A stretch of DNA of 64,000 bases from LSUCC0057 sp048549915 (GCA_048549915.1 JBLYYE010000010.1:62001-126000), one strand, 5' to 3'; shown: positions 1-8,964, numbered from the stretch's first letter. Notes: generated from the letters alone by a model not told the origin. Numbers and translations: made by a program.

Positions 1-422
1 CCAATGCCGATGTCTTGGCCGCCACCGAAGCGGTAATGCCGTGTTTCGAGGTGGTCGACTCGCGGATTGACAACTGGCAGATCAAAATCCAAGACACGAT
101 CGCCGACAACGCCTCGTGCGGTCTGTTTGTCGTCAATGAAAAAGCGGCCGTCGATCCGCGCAGCCTCGATCTGTCCACCTGCGGCATGGTAGTAGAGAAG
201 AACGGCGCAACCCTCAGCGTTGGCGCTGGCGCTGCGGCACTCGGCAGCCCGGTCAACTGTGTCGCTTGGCTGGCCAACACCCTAGGCCGTTTTGGCATCC
301 CACTCAAAGCCGGCGAACTGATTTTGTCAGGCTCGCTGGTACCGCTAGAGCCGGTCACTGCCGGCGATGAAATGAATGTCAAAGTAGGCGGCATGGGTAA
401 CTGTCGCATACGTTTTAGCTAA
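1..422 (+). CDS. 2-hydroxypenta-2,4-dienoate hydratase, C-terminal part (cut by window edge)
   Basis: The frame is already open at the first bases of the window and closes with TAA at 422, so only about the last 140 residues of a protein of roughly 260 are present. The family adds water to 2-hydroxypenta-2,4-dienoate to give 4-hydroxy-2-oxovalerate in the meta-cleavage route. Conserved family blocks are visible: EVVDSRI, the NASCG segment, a VGAGAAALGSP stretch and the terminal GELILSGSL loop. The next gene is the paralogous 4-oxalocrotonate decarboxylase and begins 15 bases downstream, as in dmpE-dmpH type clusters. The short GTC-TTG region at the edge should not be read as the true start. 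The exact substrate (pentadienoate or a longer dienoate) cannot be told from this fragment. Confidence 0.88.
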   Translation, partial: NADVLAATEAVMPCFEVVDSRIDNWQIKIQDTIADNASCGLFVVNEKAAVDPRSLDLSTCGMVVEKNGATLSVGAGAAALGSPVNCVAWLANTLGRFGIPLKAGELILSGSLVPLEPVTAGDEMNVKVGGMGNCRIRFS

Positions 423-436
423 TTGGAGCACTCTCA

Positions 437-1231
437 ATGAGTAAAACTTTAGACCGAGCCACCGTTGAAAAACTCGCCGAACACCTCGAAAACGCCGAGC
501 TACAGGCCTATGAGGTGATTAAGATCACCGACGATTACCCGGACATGACGTTCGCCGACGCCACCGATATTCAATGGCAGATCCGCCGCCGCAAAGAGGC
601 GCGCGGTCATAAAATGGTCGGCATGAAAATGGGCCTCACGTCGTGGGCCAAAATGAAGCAGATGGGTGTAGAAATGCCCTGCTACGGCTTTTTAGCCGAT
701 TATTTTAGCCTCCCCGATGGCGCCGAGGTACCGTTTGATGAATTGATACACCCGAAAGTAGAGGCCGAAATTGCCTTTGTCACGAACAAAGAATTGAGCG
801 GCACAAATGTCACCGTCGAGGAGGTGCTAGCCGCCACCGAACTGGTAGTGCCGGCGGTAGAAATTATCGACTCGCGCTATAAAGACTTTAAGTTTGACCT
901 CATCAGCGTACAGGCGGACAACTCTTCATCAACGCGCTTTGTGGTTGGCAGCCACGCAGCCAAACCCGACGATTTTGACTGGAGCACCCTTGGCGTGGTG
1001 ATGCAAAAAAATGGCCAGATCGTTGAGCTTGGGGCCGGTGCGGCGGTGCTCGACCACCCCGCCGCCAGCGTCGCGATGCTAGCGGCCATGCTAGCGGAGC
1101 GCGACGAAGTGATCCCCGCCGGCACCTTTATTATGACCGGCGGCATCACGGCTGCGGTATTGGTCGAGCGCGGCGACTCAATCGTCGTGCGCTATCAGGG
1201 TCTTGGCACTGTCACTATGAAGTTTGTCTGA
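437..1231 (+). CDS. dmpH: 4-oxalocrotonate decarboxylase (2-oxo-3-hexenedioate decarboxylase)
   Basis: At 264 residues it has the full length of the XylI/DmpH/NahK family, a Mg-dependent decarboxylase that turns 2-oxo-3-hexenedioate into 2-hydroxypenta-2,4-dienoate and works in complex with the hydratase encoded just upstream. It shares the hydratase fold: an early segment with GHKMVGMKMGLTS, the acidic metal-site region PKVEAEIAFV, EIIDSRYKDF near residue 140, and GTFIMTGGITAAV near the end. An ATG at 437 follows a GGAGC ribosome site. Its presence argues for the oxalocrotonate branch of catechol cleavage and against a steroid-type cluster, which normally lacks this step. The dmpH symbol is by family resemblance. 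Confidence 0.92.
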   Translation: MSKTLDRATVEKLAEHLENAELQAYEVIKITDDYPDMTFADATDIQWQIRRRKEARGHKMVGMKMGLTSWAKMKQMGVEMPCYGFLADYFSLPDGAEVPFDELIHPKVEAEIAFVTNKELSGTNVTVEEVLAATELVVPAVEIIDSRYKDFKFDLISVQADNSSSTRFVVGSHAAKPDDFDWSTLGVVMQKNGQIVELGAGAAVLDHPAASVAMLAAMLAERDEVIPAGTFIMTGGITAAVLVERGDSIVVRYQGLGTVTMKFV

Positions 1232-1245
1232 TTAGGAGTTTTAAG

Positions 1246-2154
1246 ATGGGTAAAAAATTAAGAGCTGCCATTATTGGCCCGGGCAATATAGGCACTGACC
1301 TATTGATGAAGGCGATGCGCAGCGACTGGATCGAACCGGTATGGATGGTCGGCATTGAAGAATCCGAAGGCATTCGTCGCGCTCGCGAGTTTGGCATGAA
1401 AGTCTCTACCACCGGTGTTGACGGTTTGGTCCCGCACATTATTGAGGACGATATCCGCATTGCTTTCGATGCCACTTCAGCTTATGTGCATGCAGACAAC
1501 TCCAAAAAGGTCAACGAGCTCGGCGTTATCATGATTGATCTGACACCCGCTGCAATTGGCCCATTCTGTGTTCCACCAGTTAACCTGCAACAGCATGCAG
1601 AACAGCTTGAAATGAACGTCAACATGGTCACCTGCGGGGGGCAAGCCACTATCCCGATGGTCGCTGCTGTTTCACAAGTGCAACCTGTCGCCTATGGCGA
1701 GATTGTCGCCACCGTAGCTTCTAAGTCGATAGGGCCTGGCACACGTAAAAATATCGACGAATTCACTCGCACCACCGCTGCTGGGATTGAACAAGTGGGT
1801 GGCGCTAAAAAAGGCAAAGCGATCATCGTCGTCAACCCTGCCGAACCGCCCTTAATGATGCGCGACACCATACACTGCCTCACCGAGAGCGAGCCAGATC
1901 AGGCGGCGATTACCGCATCGGTACACACCATGGTCGCCAAAGTGCAGCAGTATGTCCCCGGCTACCAACTGGTAAACGGCCCTATTTTTGATGGCAACCG
2001 CGTGACTATTTTTATGGAAGTACAAGGGCTGGGGGACTTTCTGCCCAAGTACGCAGGCAACTTGGACATTATGACAGCCGCAGGTTTGCGCACAGCAGAG
2101 CTCTTCGCAGAAGAGACCGCTAAAGGCACGATAGAGCTGCCTGCACGCAGCTAA
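1246..2154 (+). CDS. dmpF: acetaldehyde dehydrogenase (acylating)
   Basis: This 302-residue protein matches the DmpF/MhpF/BphJ family, which oxidises acetaldehyde with CoA and NAD+ to acetyl-CoA. An N-terminal Rossmann motif (AAIIGPGNIGTDL) binds NAD, and the segment VNMVTCGGQATIPMV near residue 130 carries the catalytic cysteine that forms the thioester. In this family the enzyme forms a channelling complex with the aldolase encoded next, 15 bases downstream. The start ATG at 1246 follows an AGGAG ribosome site. Length and motif order are normal. Whether acetaldehyde or propanal is preferred cannot be decided from sequence by eye. Confidence 0.95.
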   Translation: MGKKLRAAIIGPGNIGTDLLMKAMRSDWIEPVWMVGIEESEGIRRAREFGMKVSTTGVDGLVPHIIEDDIRIAFDATSAYVHADNSKKVNELGVIMIDLTPAAIGPFCVPPVNLQQHAEQLEMNVNMVTCGGQATIPMVAAVSQVQPVAYGEIVATVASKSIGPGTRKNIDEFTRTTAAGIEQVGGAKKGKAIIVVNPAEPPLMMRDTIHCLTESEPDQAAITASVHTMVAKVQQYVPGYQLVNGPIFDGNRVTIFMEVQGLGDFLPKYAGNLDIMTAAGLRTAELFAEETAKGTIELPARS

Positions 2155-2169
2155 CTGGGAGAGTAGACA

Positions 2170-3201
2170 ATGGATTTAAACGGTAAAAAAGTCACCCTGC
2201 ACGACATGAGTTTGCGCGACGGCATGCATGCCAAACAGCATCAAATTAGCCTCGAGCAAATGGTCTCCATTGCCACGGCGTTGGATGATGCGGGCATGCC
2301 CCTGATTGAGGTGACACACGGCGATGGGCTGGGTGGCACTTCGGTCAACTACGGCTTCCCGGCGCACAGTGATGAAGAGTATTTCAGTGCAGTCATCCCC
2401 AAAATGAAAAACGCCAAAATATCTGCGCTACTTTTGCCGGGTATTGGCACTATTGACCACTTGAAAATGGCGGTCGATCACGGCGTCTCCACTATTCGTG
2501 TCGCAACACACTGCACCGAGGCCGATGTTTCAGAACAGCATATCGGCATGGCTGCAAAGATGGGTTTAGATACTGTCGGATTTCTAATGATGGCACACAA
2601 AGTGTCGGCTGCTGAGCTTTTGGCGCAAGCCAAGCTAATGGAATCTTACGGAGCCAACTGCCTTTACTGCACAGACTCGGCTGGCTACATGTTACCCGCC
2701 GAAGTCAGTGAGAAGATCGGCCTTCTGCGCAGTGAATTAAATCCCAGTACCGAGATAGGTTTTCACGGCCACCACAACTTGGGGATGGGCATCGCCAACT
2801 CACTGGCCGCCATCGAGGCCGGTGCCAGCCGCATAGATGGCTCGGTGGCCGGGCTCGGCGCCGGCGCCGGCAACACTCCGCTGGAGGTGTTTGTGGCAGT
2901 ACTCCACCGCATGGGAGTCGAGGATGGTATCGATCTGTATAAGATTATGGATGTCGCCGAAGATCTCGTCGTCCCCATGATGGATCAGGTAATCCGTATT
3001 GATCGCGATGCTCTGACTCTCGGTTACGCCGGCGTCTACAGCTCGTTCCTACTCTTTGCCCAGCGCGCAGAGAAAAAATATGGGGTTTCGGCTCGCGATA
3101 TTTTGGTTGAACTGGGCCGGCGCGGTACCGTCGGCGGACAAGAGGATATGATTGAAGACCTCGCCCTGACCATGGCCAAAGAGCGCGGCTCACAACAATG
3201 A
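2170..3201 (+). CDS. dmpG: 4-hydroxy-2-oxovalerate aldolase
   Basis: This 343-residue enzyme cleaves 4-hydroxy-2-oxovalerate to pyruvate and acetaldehyde. The family's HMGL-like TIM barrel shows MSLRDGMHAKQH near the N-terminus (metal and catalytic Arg/Asp), the YCTDSAGYMLP strand, and the FHGHHNLGMGIANS metal-binding histidines around residues 200-212. The C-terminal domain contacts the acylating dehydrogenase encoded upstream. The TGA stop overlaps the ATG of the next gene (ATGA at 3198-3201), so the ABM-domain protein is probably translated by coupling. Length is normal for DmpG/MhpE/BphI. Confidence 0.95.
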   Translation: MDLNGKKVTLHDMSLRDGMHAKQHQISLEQMVSIATALDDAGMPLIEVTHGDGLGGTSVNYGFPAHSDEEYFSAVIPKMKNAKISALLLPGIGTIDHLKMAVDHGVSTIRVATHCTEADVSEQHIGMAAKMGLDTVGFLMMAHKVSAAELLAQAKLMESYGANCLYCTDSAGYMLPAEVSEKIGLLRSELNPSTEIGFHGHHNLGMGIANSLAAIEAGASRIDGSVAGLGAGAGNTPLEVFVAVLHRMGVEDGIDLYKIMDVAEDLVVPMMDQVIRIDRDALTLGYAGVYSSFLLFAQRAEKKYGVSARDILVELGRRGTVGGQEDMIEDLALTMAKERGSQQ

Positions 3202-3803
3202 GCACAACCGGCAGCTCGCTAGGGACCGTCTCACCGGCCAATGCCGAGGTCATCTCCAGCGCATCGTCCAGCGACTATGTCACTGTATCGGTTGGCCGAG
3301 ATGTCATCCCCGGCCGCGAACACGACTACGAAACGTGGATCTCTGGCATCACTGCCGAGTCGAGTCGTTTCGCCGGCCATCTCGGCGTCAATGTGTTGAG
3401 GCCCACTTCCGGCTCGCGCCGATACACCATCATCTACCGTTTCGACAACATGGCACACGCCCAGGCGTGGCAGCAATCGCATGAACGCCAACAATGGATG
3501 GCTGAGATAGACCAGATGGTCGAGGGCGAGGCCGAGTTTAAGACTGCCACTGGTCTAGAAGCATGGTTTGAATTTCCACAGGTCGCCACGACTAAACAGC
3601 CGGTCAAGTGGCGGATGACTGTTGTTCTCATCGCGGTCGTCTACAACTTGATCATCGCTCTGAACCACCTTTTAGCGCCTTGGATTGGCGACTGGGGTGT
3701 GCACAGCCGCACTGCCGTAATTGTCATTTTACAGGTGCTATTAATGACCTACTTGGTAATGCCTAGGGTCACTCACTACATCAAAGGATGGCTGTATGTT
3801 TAA
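3198..3803 (+). CDS. ABM-domain (antibiotic biosynthesis monooxygenase-like) protein with two C-terminal membrane segments
   Basis: Residues about 25-115 look like a dimeric ferredoxin-fold ABM domain (VTVSVGRDVIPGREHDYETW followed by RRYTIIYRFD). Residues about 135-195 form two hydrophobic helices (starting WRMTVVLIAVVYNLII and VIVILQVLLMTYLVM), so the soluble domain is tied to the inner membrane. This is the COG3224 type of arrangement. The start overlaps the aldolase stop by 4 bases, and its own stop overlaps the next start by 8 bases, which places it inside the catabolic operon. The function is not known to me; ABM domains are small oxygenases or haem/quinone-handling folds, so a role linked to a hydrophobic aromatic substrate is only inferred from context. 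Confidence 0.75.
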   Translation: MSTTGSSLGTVSPANAEVISSASSSDYVTVSVGRDVIPGREHDYETWISGITAESSRFAGHLGVNVLRPTSGSRRYTIIYRFDNMAHAQAWQQSHERQQWMAEIDQMVEGEAEFKTATGLEAWFEFPQVATTKQPVKWRMTVVLIAVVYNLIIALNHLLAPWIGDWGVHSRTAVIVILQVLLMTYLVMPRVTHYIKGWLYV

Positions 3804-5112
3804 GCAGTCTCTCATCAAAAGGGCCAAACAAACCGGTCTTGTCTCGTCCTGGCTGGCCAGCGCTCTGGGTTGGAGTGTGTTTGCCGCCCCGCTTAACAGT
3901 GAATTCTTTCCACCACTGGACAGTGGTGCCAGCGCCCTGCTGGCAGCCGGCACGGTCATTGATGAGAGTAATTTAGGCAACTACTCGCAGTGGTTAGACG
4001 CCACCCTTGCAGAGCTTATCGGCGAGCAAAAACTGACTATTGAACTCGGCCCTGCACTGGATATACCGGTGCACCCGAACTACCGTGCGGCAACACAACA
4101 GTATCGCGGTGCTACTGCGATCGGCGATGCGCCGGGAGCGCTAGTTGGCTACGCCGGCGGGCGTCCCTTTTTACAACTCGACAATAGCGATCCCCAAGCG
4201 GGATTGAAAGCCGCCTGGAACATGCGCTACAGCTATGCCCCCGATGAGACTGAGACCGAGCAATTCAACTGGCAGTATCGCGATATGCGCAAAGACAATA
4301 TTGAGCGCACACTAGAGATGTACGGCGCCATCCTGCGGTATAAATACCGTCATACCCACGAGCCGATACCGGCGCTGGAGAACAACCCGGCCAATCTTTA
4401 CACCGCACTCTACCTGCAAGTTAAAGCGCCGCAAGACATTCGCAACACTCAATTGCTCATCCACCGCAATGAAGTCGACAGCGCCACTGAACAAGCGTGG
4501 ATGTATATGAGTTCTCAGCGCCGTGTTCGCCGTCTGGCCACTGGCCAAAAGACTGATGCATTCCTCGGTAGCGATATCATGATTGAAGATTTTCTCGGCT
4601 ATAACGGCCGTATCATGGATATGGATTGGCGCTACCTGGGCAGCGATGAAATGCTGCTGCCTATTTACGGTCATTCGCAACTGACCGACTGGCAACAACC
4701 TGCTGACGACAGCGGCTTCCAACTGATCGAATTTTCTGGCGCAGGGCACTGCTTCCCCAAAGTCACCTGGCAACTGCGCAAGGTGCATCATCTCGAGGCA
4801 ACACCGCGCGACCCCGGTCACCCCCTCTCCAAGCGCCACTACATCATCGATGCCGCAACTTTTGCGCCACTGCTAGGACGTATTTATGACAACGCCGGCA
4901 AGCTCTGGAAGCTGACTGTAGCCGCCGCCAGCTCGTCGGCTTTACACCGCCCAGAAAGCGCCGCATGGCAGGGACTGATGACCGAAGCCGTGGGTATGAT
5001 TGACCTGCAAGCCGAGCACTGCACGACGCTCCAGTTAAAGAGCCGGATCGCCACAAGCCCACTGCGCAATCGTCAGTTCACCACCCAACATATGCGCAGC
5101 CAAGGCCGCTAA
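3796..5112 (+). CDS. DUF1329 family envelope protein
   Basis: This 438-residue protein has an N-terminal signal-like segment (positive start, hydrophobic LVSSWLASALGWSVFAAP) and then the long LolA-like beta-rich body of the DUF1329 family, ending with a cysteine-containing segment. Recognisable family parts are PNYRAATQQYRG, the YSYAPDE region and the late FAPLLGRIYDNAGKLWKL stretch. DUF1329 proteins are usually encoded beside DUF1302 porin-like proteins or RND exporters in clusters for hydrophobic compounds. Here no DUF1302 partner is inside the window. The ATG at 3796 overlaps the preceding stop by 8 bases. A role in moving a lipid or aromatic substrate across the periplasm is a context inference. 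Confidence 0.8.
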   Translation: MFKQSLIKRAKQTGLVSSWLASALGWSVFAAPLNSEFFPPLDSGASALLAAGTVIDESNLGNYSQWLDATLAELIGEQKLTIELGPALDIPVHPNYRAATQQYRGATAIGDAPGALVGYAGGRPFLQLDNSDPQAGLKAAWNMRYSYAPDETETEQFNWQYRDMRKDNIERTLEMYGAILRYKYRHTHEPIPALENNPANLYTALYLQVKAPQDIRNTQLLIHRNEVDSATEQAWMYMSSQRRVRRLATGQKTDAFLGSDIMIEDFLGYNGRIMDMDWRYLGSDEMLLPIYGHSQLTDWQQPADDSGFQLIEFSGAGHCFPKVTWQLRKVHHLEATPRDPGHPLSKRHYIIDAATFAPLLGRIYDNAGKLWKLTVAAASSSALHRPESAAWQGLMTEAVGMIDLQAEHCTTLQLKSRIATSPLRNRQFTTQHMRSQGR

Positions 5113-5145
5113 CCCCCTATTAACTCTGTCTAAGCGAGAGACCCT

Positions 5146-5736
5146 ATGAGCAACGTCGATGTCAAAATCTACTTTAACTTTCGCAGTCCTTACTGCTACC
5201 TAGCATCAAAAACACTCTGGTCAATTGTCGACGATTTCAATGTCAACTTGCTCTGGCGGCCGGTCGGAGGCTGGGACTTGCGTTCGCCGCCGGAGCGCGC
5301 CAAAAGCAAACTGCCCATTGCTCGTCAAGACATGGCGCGCTTTGCTCGACGACTCGGCATACCGGTGACACCGCCGCCGGTTGAAACAGAGCCGACTGCG
5401 GCCGGTGCCGGTTCGCTCTACGCACAGCAACAGGGTCTGCTGCGCGAATACATTGTAGAAACCATGAGAATTGAGTGGGCGGAAGGAAAAAATATCGGCG
5501 AAGAGACGGTACTCCGCGAAGTCGCTGCGCGGATTCATTTGGATGCAGACAGCCTGATCGCCGCTAGCCAAGACCCGGCCAATCTGGCAATGCTCACCGC
5601 CAATGCCGCAGAGGCGGCTGCTGACGGTGCCATTGGCGTACCCACTTTTATCATCGACGAGGAGATTTTCTGGGGCCAGGATCGGATCGATTTTGTTCTG
5701 GAAAAGCTGACCGAACTGCGCGCAGCAAAGCGCTAG
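5146..5736 (+). CDS. 2-hydroxychromene-2-carboxylate isomerase-like protein (DsbA/kappa-GST fold)
   Basis: The 196-residue protein has the thioredoxin-like start VKIYFNFRSPYCYLA of the HCCA isomerase/kappa glutathione transferase family, in which the SPY serine contacts glutathione, and the late cis-proline loop GAIGVPTFIID followed by FWGQDR, typical of NahD-like enzymes. NahD uses glutathione to isomerise hydroxychromene carboxylate in naphthalene breakdown. It is the last gene of the aromatic cluster and is followed at once by an intrinsic terminator. Members of this fold act on many substrates, so the precise reaction here is open. An SD-like GAGAG sits upstream of the ATG at 5146. Confidence 0.85.
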   Translation: MSNVDVKIYFNFRSPYCYLASKTLWSIVDDFNVNLLWRPVGGWDLRSPPERAKSKLPIARQDMARFARRLGIPVTPPPVETEPTAAGAGSLYAQQQGLLREYIVETMRIEWAEGKNIGEETVLREVAARIHLDADSLIAASQDPANLAMLTANAAEAAADGAIGVPTFIIDEEIFWGQDRIDFVLEKLTELRAAKR

Positions 5737-5744
5737 CAGCTGGC

Positions 5745-5782
5745 AAAAAAAAGCCCCGCTATTTATAGCGGGGCTTTTTTTT
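5745..5782. terminator. bidirectional intrinsic terminator
   Basis: A perfect inverted repeat (AGCCCCGCTAT / ATAGCGGGGCT) with a two-base loop is flanked by A8 on the left and T8 on the right, so it works in both directions. It lies between the end of the catabolic operon (+) and the end of metY (-), which converge here. Confidence 0.93.
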
Positions 5783-5793
5783 GATCGGCCAAA

Positions 5794-7065
5794 TCAGACT
5801 GCTGCCAGCGCTTGCTCAATATCGGCAATGATGTCATCGATGTGTTCGATCCCCACCGAAATGCGCACCAGGTCTTCACTGACGCCAGCCGCCGCTAGCT
5901 CGTCTGGGTTGAGCTGGCGATGCGTCGTCGAGGCAGGGTGGCAGGCCAGCGATTTGGCATCGCCAATATTGACCAGGCGCAAGATCAGTTGCAGCGCATC
6001 GATAAACTGGCCACCGGCCTCGCGGCCACCTTGGATGCCAAAACTTAAGATGCCCGAGGCGCGGCCGCCCATCAGCCGCTGACAGGTGTCGTGGTAGGGG
6101 CTGTCGGCGAGGCCGGCATAGTTAACCCAGCTGACTTTGTCGTGACCGCTGAGGTACTCGGCAACTTTCTGGGCGTTTTCACAATGGCGGTCCATGCGCA
6201 GCGCCAGTGTCTCGAGCCCCTGCATAATTTGGAAGGCGCTCTGCGCCGACAGCGCGGCGCCAGTATTGCGCAGCGGTACAACACGCGCGCGGCCAATAAA
6301 GGCTGCCTCGCCAAGCGCCTCAGTGTAGACAACGCCGTGGTAGGAGGGGTCGGGCTGGTTGAGCAGCGGGAAGCGCTCGGCGTTGGCGACCCAGTCGAAC
6401 TTGCCAGAGTCGACAATGGCTCCGCCAATAGTGGTGCCGTGGCCGCCGATATATTTAGTCAGCGAGTGCACAGCGATGTCCGCACCGAGATCAAAAACAC
6501 GACAGAGGTAAGGGGTAGCAACGGTGTTATCGACCACCAAAGGGACACCGTGGCGATGGGCGATCTCCGCCAATTTGGCGATATCAACAACGTTGCCTGC
6601 GGGATTGCCGATAGACTCACAAAAGAGCAGCTTAGTTTTGTCATCAATCAAAGATTCGAGCTTGGCGTAGTCGTCACAACCGGCTAAACGCACATCAATA
6701 CCCTGGTTGGGCAGGGAGTGAGCAAACAGATTATAAGTGCCGCCGTAGAGTTGGCTGGTGCTGACAATGTTGTCGCCAACCGAGGCCAAAGTCTGCACGG
6801 TGTAAGTGATGGCTGCCATACCCGAGGCTAACGCCAACGCACCGATACCGCCTTCAAGCGCAGCTATACGCGCCTCGAGTACGGCGCAGGTAGGGTTCAT
6901 AATACGCGAGTAGATATTGCCGGGGACTTTCAGATCAAAAAGATCCGCGCCATGCTGAGTATTGTCGAAGGTGAACGAGGTGGTCTGATAAATAGGCGCG
7001 GTCGCCGCGTTGGTCGCAGGGTCGCCGTCGTAGCCTACGTGCAAAGCGATAGTCTCAGGTTTCAT
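5794..7065 (-). CDS. metY: O-acetylhomoserine aminocarboxypropyltransferase (O-acetylhomoserine sulfhydrylase)
   Basis: This PLP enzyme makes homocysteine directly from O-acetylhomoserine and sulfide (or a methylated thiol), feeding methionine synthesis. With the ATG at 7065 it is 423 residues, the usual length. That start is chosen because GGAGAG lies just upstream and the protein then begins MKPETIALHVGY, as family members do. The Schiff-base lysine is in SLTKYIGGHG (Lys204), with VVDNT (Asp179) stacking on the cofactor and the SGMAAI phosphate-binding region near residue 81. It stands alone, reading toward the shared terminator. No MetJ box or SAM riboswitch is evident in the 117 bases upstream. 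Confidence 0.94.
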   Translation of the reverse strand: MKPETIALHVGYDGDPATNAATAPIYQTTSFTFDNTQHGADLFDLKVPGNIYSRIMNPTCAVLEARIAALEGGIGALALASGMAAITYTVQTLASVGDNIVSTSQLYGGTYNLFAHSLPNQGIDVRLAGCDDYAKLESLIDDKTKLLFCESIGNPAGNVVDIAKLAEIAHRHGVPLVVDNTVATPYLCRVFDLGADIAVHSLTKYIGGHGTTIGGAIVDSGKFDWVANAERFPLLNQPDPSYHGVVYTEALGEAAFIGRARVVPLRNTGAALSAQSAFQIMQGLETLALRMDRHCENAQKVAEYLSGHDKVSWVNYAGLADSPYHDTCQRLMGGRASGILSFGIQGGREAGGQFIDALQLILRLVNIGDAKSLACHPASTTHRQLNPDELAAAGVSEDLVRISVGIEHIDDIIADIEQALAAV

Positions 7066-7182
7066 AGCTCTCTCCAGATTCATTTCAGTAATAAAATTTA
7101 GCCAGATAGTAAACAATTAATCGGCACTCGGCCATACACTCGCTAGAATAGCTCAAGCACTTTGTTTATCAGCGGTAAATTT

Positions 7183-7614
7183 ATGCAAGCTCTTATCCAG
7201 CGCGTCAGCCATGCCAGCGTCACTATAGGCGATACCACCACCGCCACAATCGGCCGCGGTTTGCTACTTCTTTTGGGGATTGAAAAAACTGACGACAAAG
7301 CGGTCGCCGAGAAAACTCTGCAGCGGATCCTCGATTACCGTGTCTTCAGTGACCCCGAGGGCAAGATGAACTTATCGCTGCGCGATATCGCTGGCGAGCT
7401 ATTGGTGGTCTCGCAATTTACCCTCGCCGCCGACACACGCAAAGGGCGCCGGCCAAGCTTTGCCAGCGCTATGCCACCGGCAGAAGCCGAGCAGCTCTAC
7501 CGCTATTTTTTAGCACTGGCCGCAGACAGCGATGTGGCAACTCAAGCGGGCGAGTTTAGCGCCGACATGCAGATCAACCTGTGCAATGACGGCCCAGTTA
7601 CTTTTTTACTGTAA
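7183..7614 (+). CDS. dtd: D-aminoacyl-tRNA deacylase
   Basis: Dtd removes D-amino acids wrongly attached to tRNA. From the ATG at 7183 the protein has 143 residues, very close to the usual 145. It begins MQALIQRVSHASVTI and carries both signature motifs: the SQFTLAADTRKGRRPSF block around residues 78-94 and the closing NDGPVTFLL, a variant of the cross-subunit NxGPVT motif. The gene is divergent from metY and its last 9 bases overlap the end of mpl, which is on the other strand. An upstream in-frame TTG at 7162 would add seven unlikely residues. Confidence 0.95.
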   Translation: MQALIQRVSHASVTIGDTTTATIGRGLLLLLGIEKTDDKAVAEKTLQRILDYRVFSDPEGKMNLSLRDIAGELLVVSQFTLAADTRKGRRPSFASAMPPAEAEQLYRYFLALAADSDVATQAGEFSADMQINLCNDGPVTFLL

Positions 7615-8964
7615 ACAGCCTGCCAAACTGGCCGGCAAACCGGCAAAGCCACCATTGCTCATCACTACGACATGCCCGCCCTGCTCGGCCCAAGCTGCGA
7701 TGCCTGTAGTGAGTTCGGCCATGTCGCTGTAAACCGGCTGATCTGGCTGCACCGCGGCGGCCAAATCAAAATCGACGCCGCTGTTTTGAAACCAAAATAC
7801 ATCATCTGCCGCCAGTGCTGAGTGCCCCAAACGGGCACCGTGGACACCGGCGCGCATAGTCGCAGAGCGCGGCTCAATAACAGCCAAAATGCGCTCGTGG
7901 CCGACTTGGGCACGCAACCCCTGCAAAGTTGTAGCGATCGCTGTCGGGTGGTGGGCAAAATCGTCATAAACAGTGATATTCGCTGTTTTAGACACTACCT
8001 CCATACGCCGTTTAACCCCGGCAAAAACACTCAGGGCTTGGGCTGCAACCATTAATTCAACACCCACTTGCGCCGCTGCGGCTGCGGCCGCCAACGCATT
8101 GGCCATGTTGTGCTGGCCTGTCAGTGTCCACTGGACGTGCGCCGCTTGATCTGCACAACAGAGGGTAAACTGAGTGCCGTCGGCACTGGCATCACGCACA
8201 CACCAGTCTCCGCTGGCGTCTGCTAAACCAGCGCATCCGCCCAGGGTTATCTGCCGGCTCCAGCAACCCATCGCCAACACCTCGTTAAGCGGCTCGACAG
8301 CAGGCGGATAAATCACCTGGCCAGTGGCCGGCACGGTGCGAATAAAATGATGAAACTGGCGTTGAATAGCGGCCAAATCGGGAAAGATATCGGCGTGGTC
8401 GTACTCGAGATTGTTGAGAACCGCAGTGCTCGCCCGATAGTGGACAAACTTAGAGCGCTTGTCGAAAAAAGCGCTGTCGTACTCGTCCGCCTCGACGACA
8501 AATAATTTGCCCCCGCCAAGGCGCGCTGACTGGCTGAAGTTACTTGGCACACCGCCAATCAGGTAACCCGGTTCGCGGCCGGCAAACTCTAATATCCAAG
8601 TCAGCAAGCTAGCGGTCGTGGTCTTGCCATGAGTGCCCGCCACCGCGAGGACGTGGCGGCCGGCCAATATTTGCTCACCTAACCACTGTGGTCCAGAGAT
8701 GTACGGCAGTCGTCGTTCGAGCACAGCTTCTACCGCGGGGTTGCCACGCGACATGGCATTGCCAATAATCACTAAGTCTGGAGCCGGTTCCAACTGAGCG
8801 GGGTCGAATCCTTCAATGAGTTCAATGCCGGCCTGTTGCAGCTGCGTACTCATCGGCGGATAGACATTTTGGTCGCTGCCCGTCACTCGGTGACCCGCGG
8901 CTACGGCGAGTTGCGCCAGGCTGCCCATGAAGGTGCCACAGATGCCCAAAATATGAATATGCAT
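7606..8964 (-). CDS. mpl: UDP-N-acetylmuramate:L-alanyl-gamma-D-glutamyl-meso-diaminopimelate ligase
   Basis: Mpl recycles cell-wall tripeptide by joining it to UDP-MurNAc. The 452-residue protein has the Mur-ligase order: an N-terminal nucleotide-binding domain starting MHIHILGICGTFMGSLA, the ATP P-loop AGTHGKTTTASLL near residue 109, the VEADEYDSAFFDKRSKF signature of Mpl near residue 175, and the C-terminal VYDDFAHHPTAI motif near residue 335. It overlaps the convergent dtd by 9 bases. It is divergent from the phosphofructokinase gene, with about 120 bases between their starts. Confidence 0.95.
   Translation of the reverse strand: MHIHILGICGTFMGSLAQLAVAAGHRVTGSDQNVYPPMSTQLQQAGIELIEGFDPAQLEPAPDLVIIGNAMSRGNPAVEAVLERRLPYISGPQWLGEQILAGRHVLAVAGTHGKTTTASLLTWILEFAGREPGYLIGGVPSNFSQSARLGGGKLFVVEADEYDSAFFDKRSKFVHYRASTAVLNNLEYDHADIFPDLAAIQRQFHHFIRTVPATGQVIYPPAVEPLNEVLAMGCWSRQITLGGCAGLADASGDWCVRDASADGTQFTLCCADQAAHVQWTLTGQHNMANALAAAAAAAQVGVELMVAAQALSVFAGVKRRMEVVSKTANITVYDDFAHHPTAIATTLQGLRAQVGHERILAVIEPRSATMRAGVHGARLGHSALAADDVFWFQNSGVDFDLAAAVQPDQPVYSDMAELTTGIAAWAEQGGHVVVMSNGGFAGLPASLAGCLQ

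Noticed and set aside
1..3201. steroid (Tes-type) degradation cluster
   Set aside because: Those clusters have the hydratase, aldolase and dehydrogenase but not 4-oxalocrotonate decarboxylase, which is present here.
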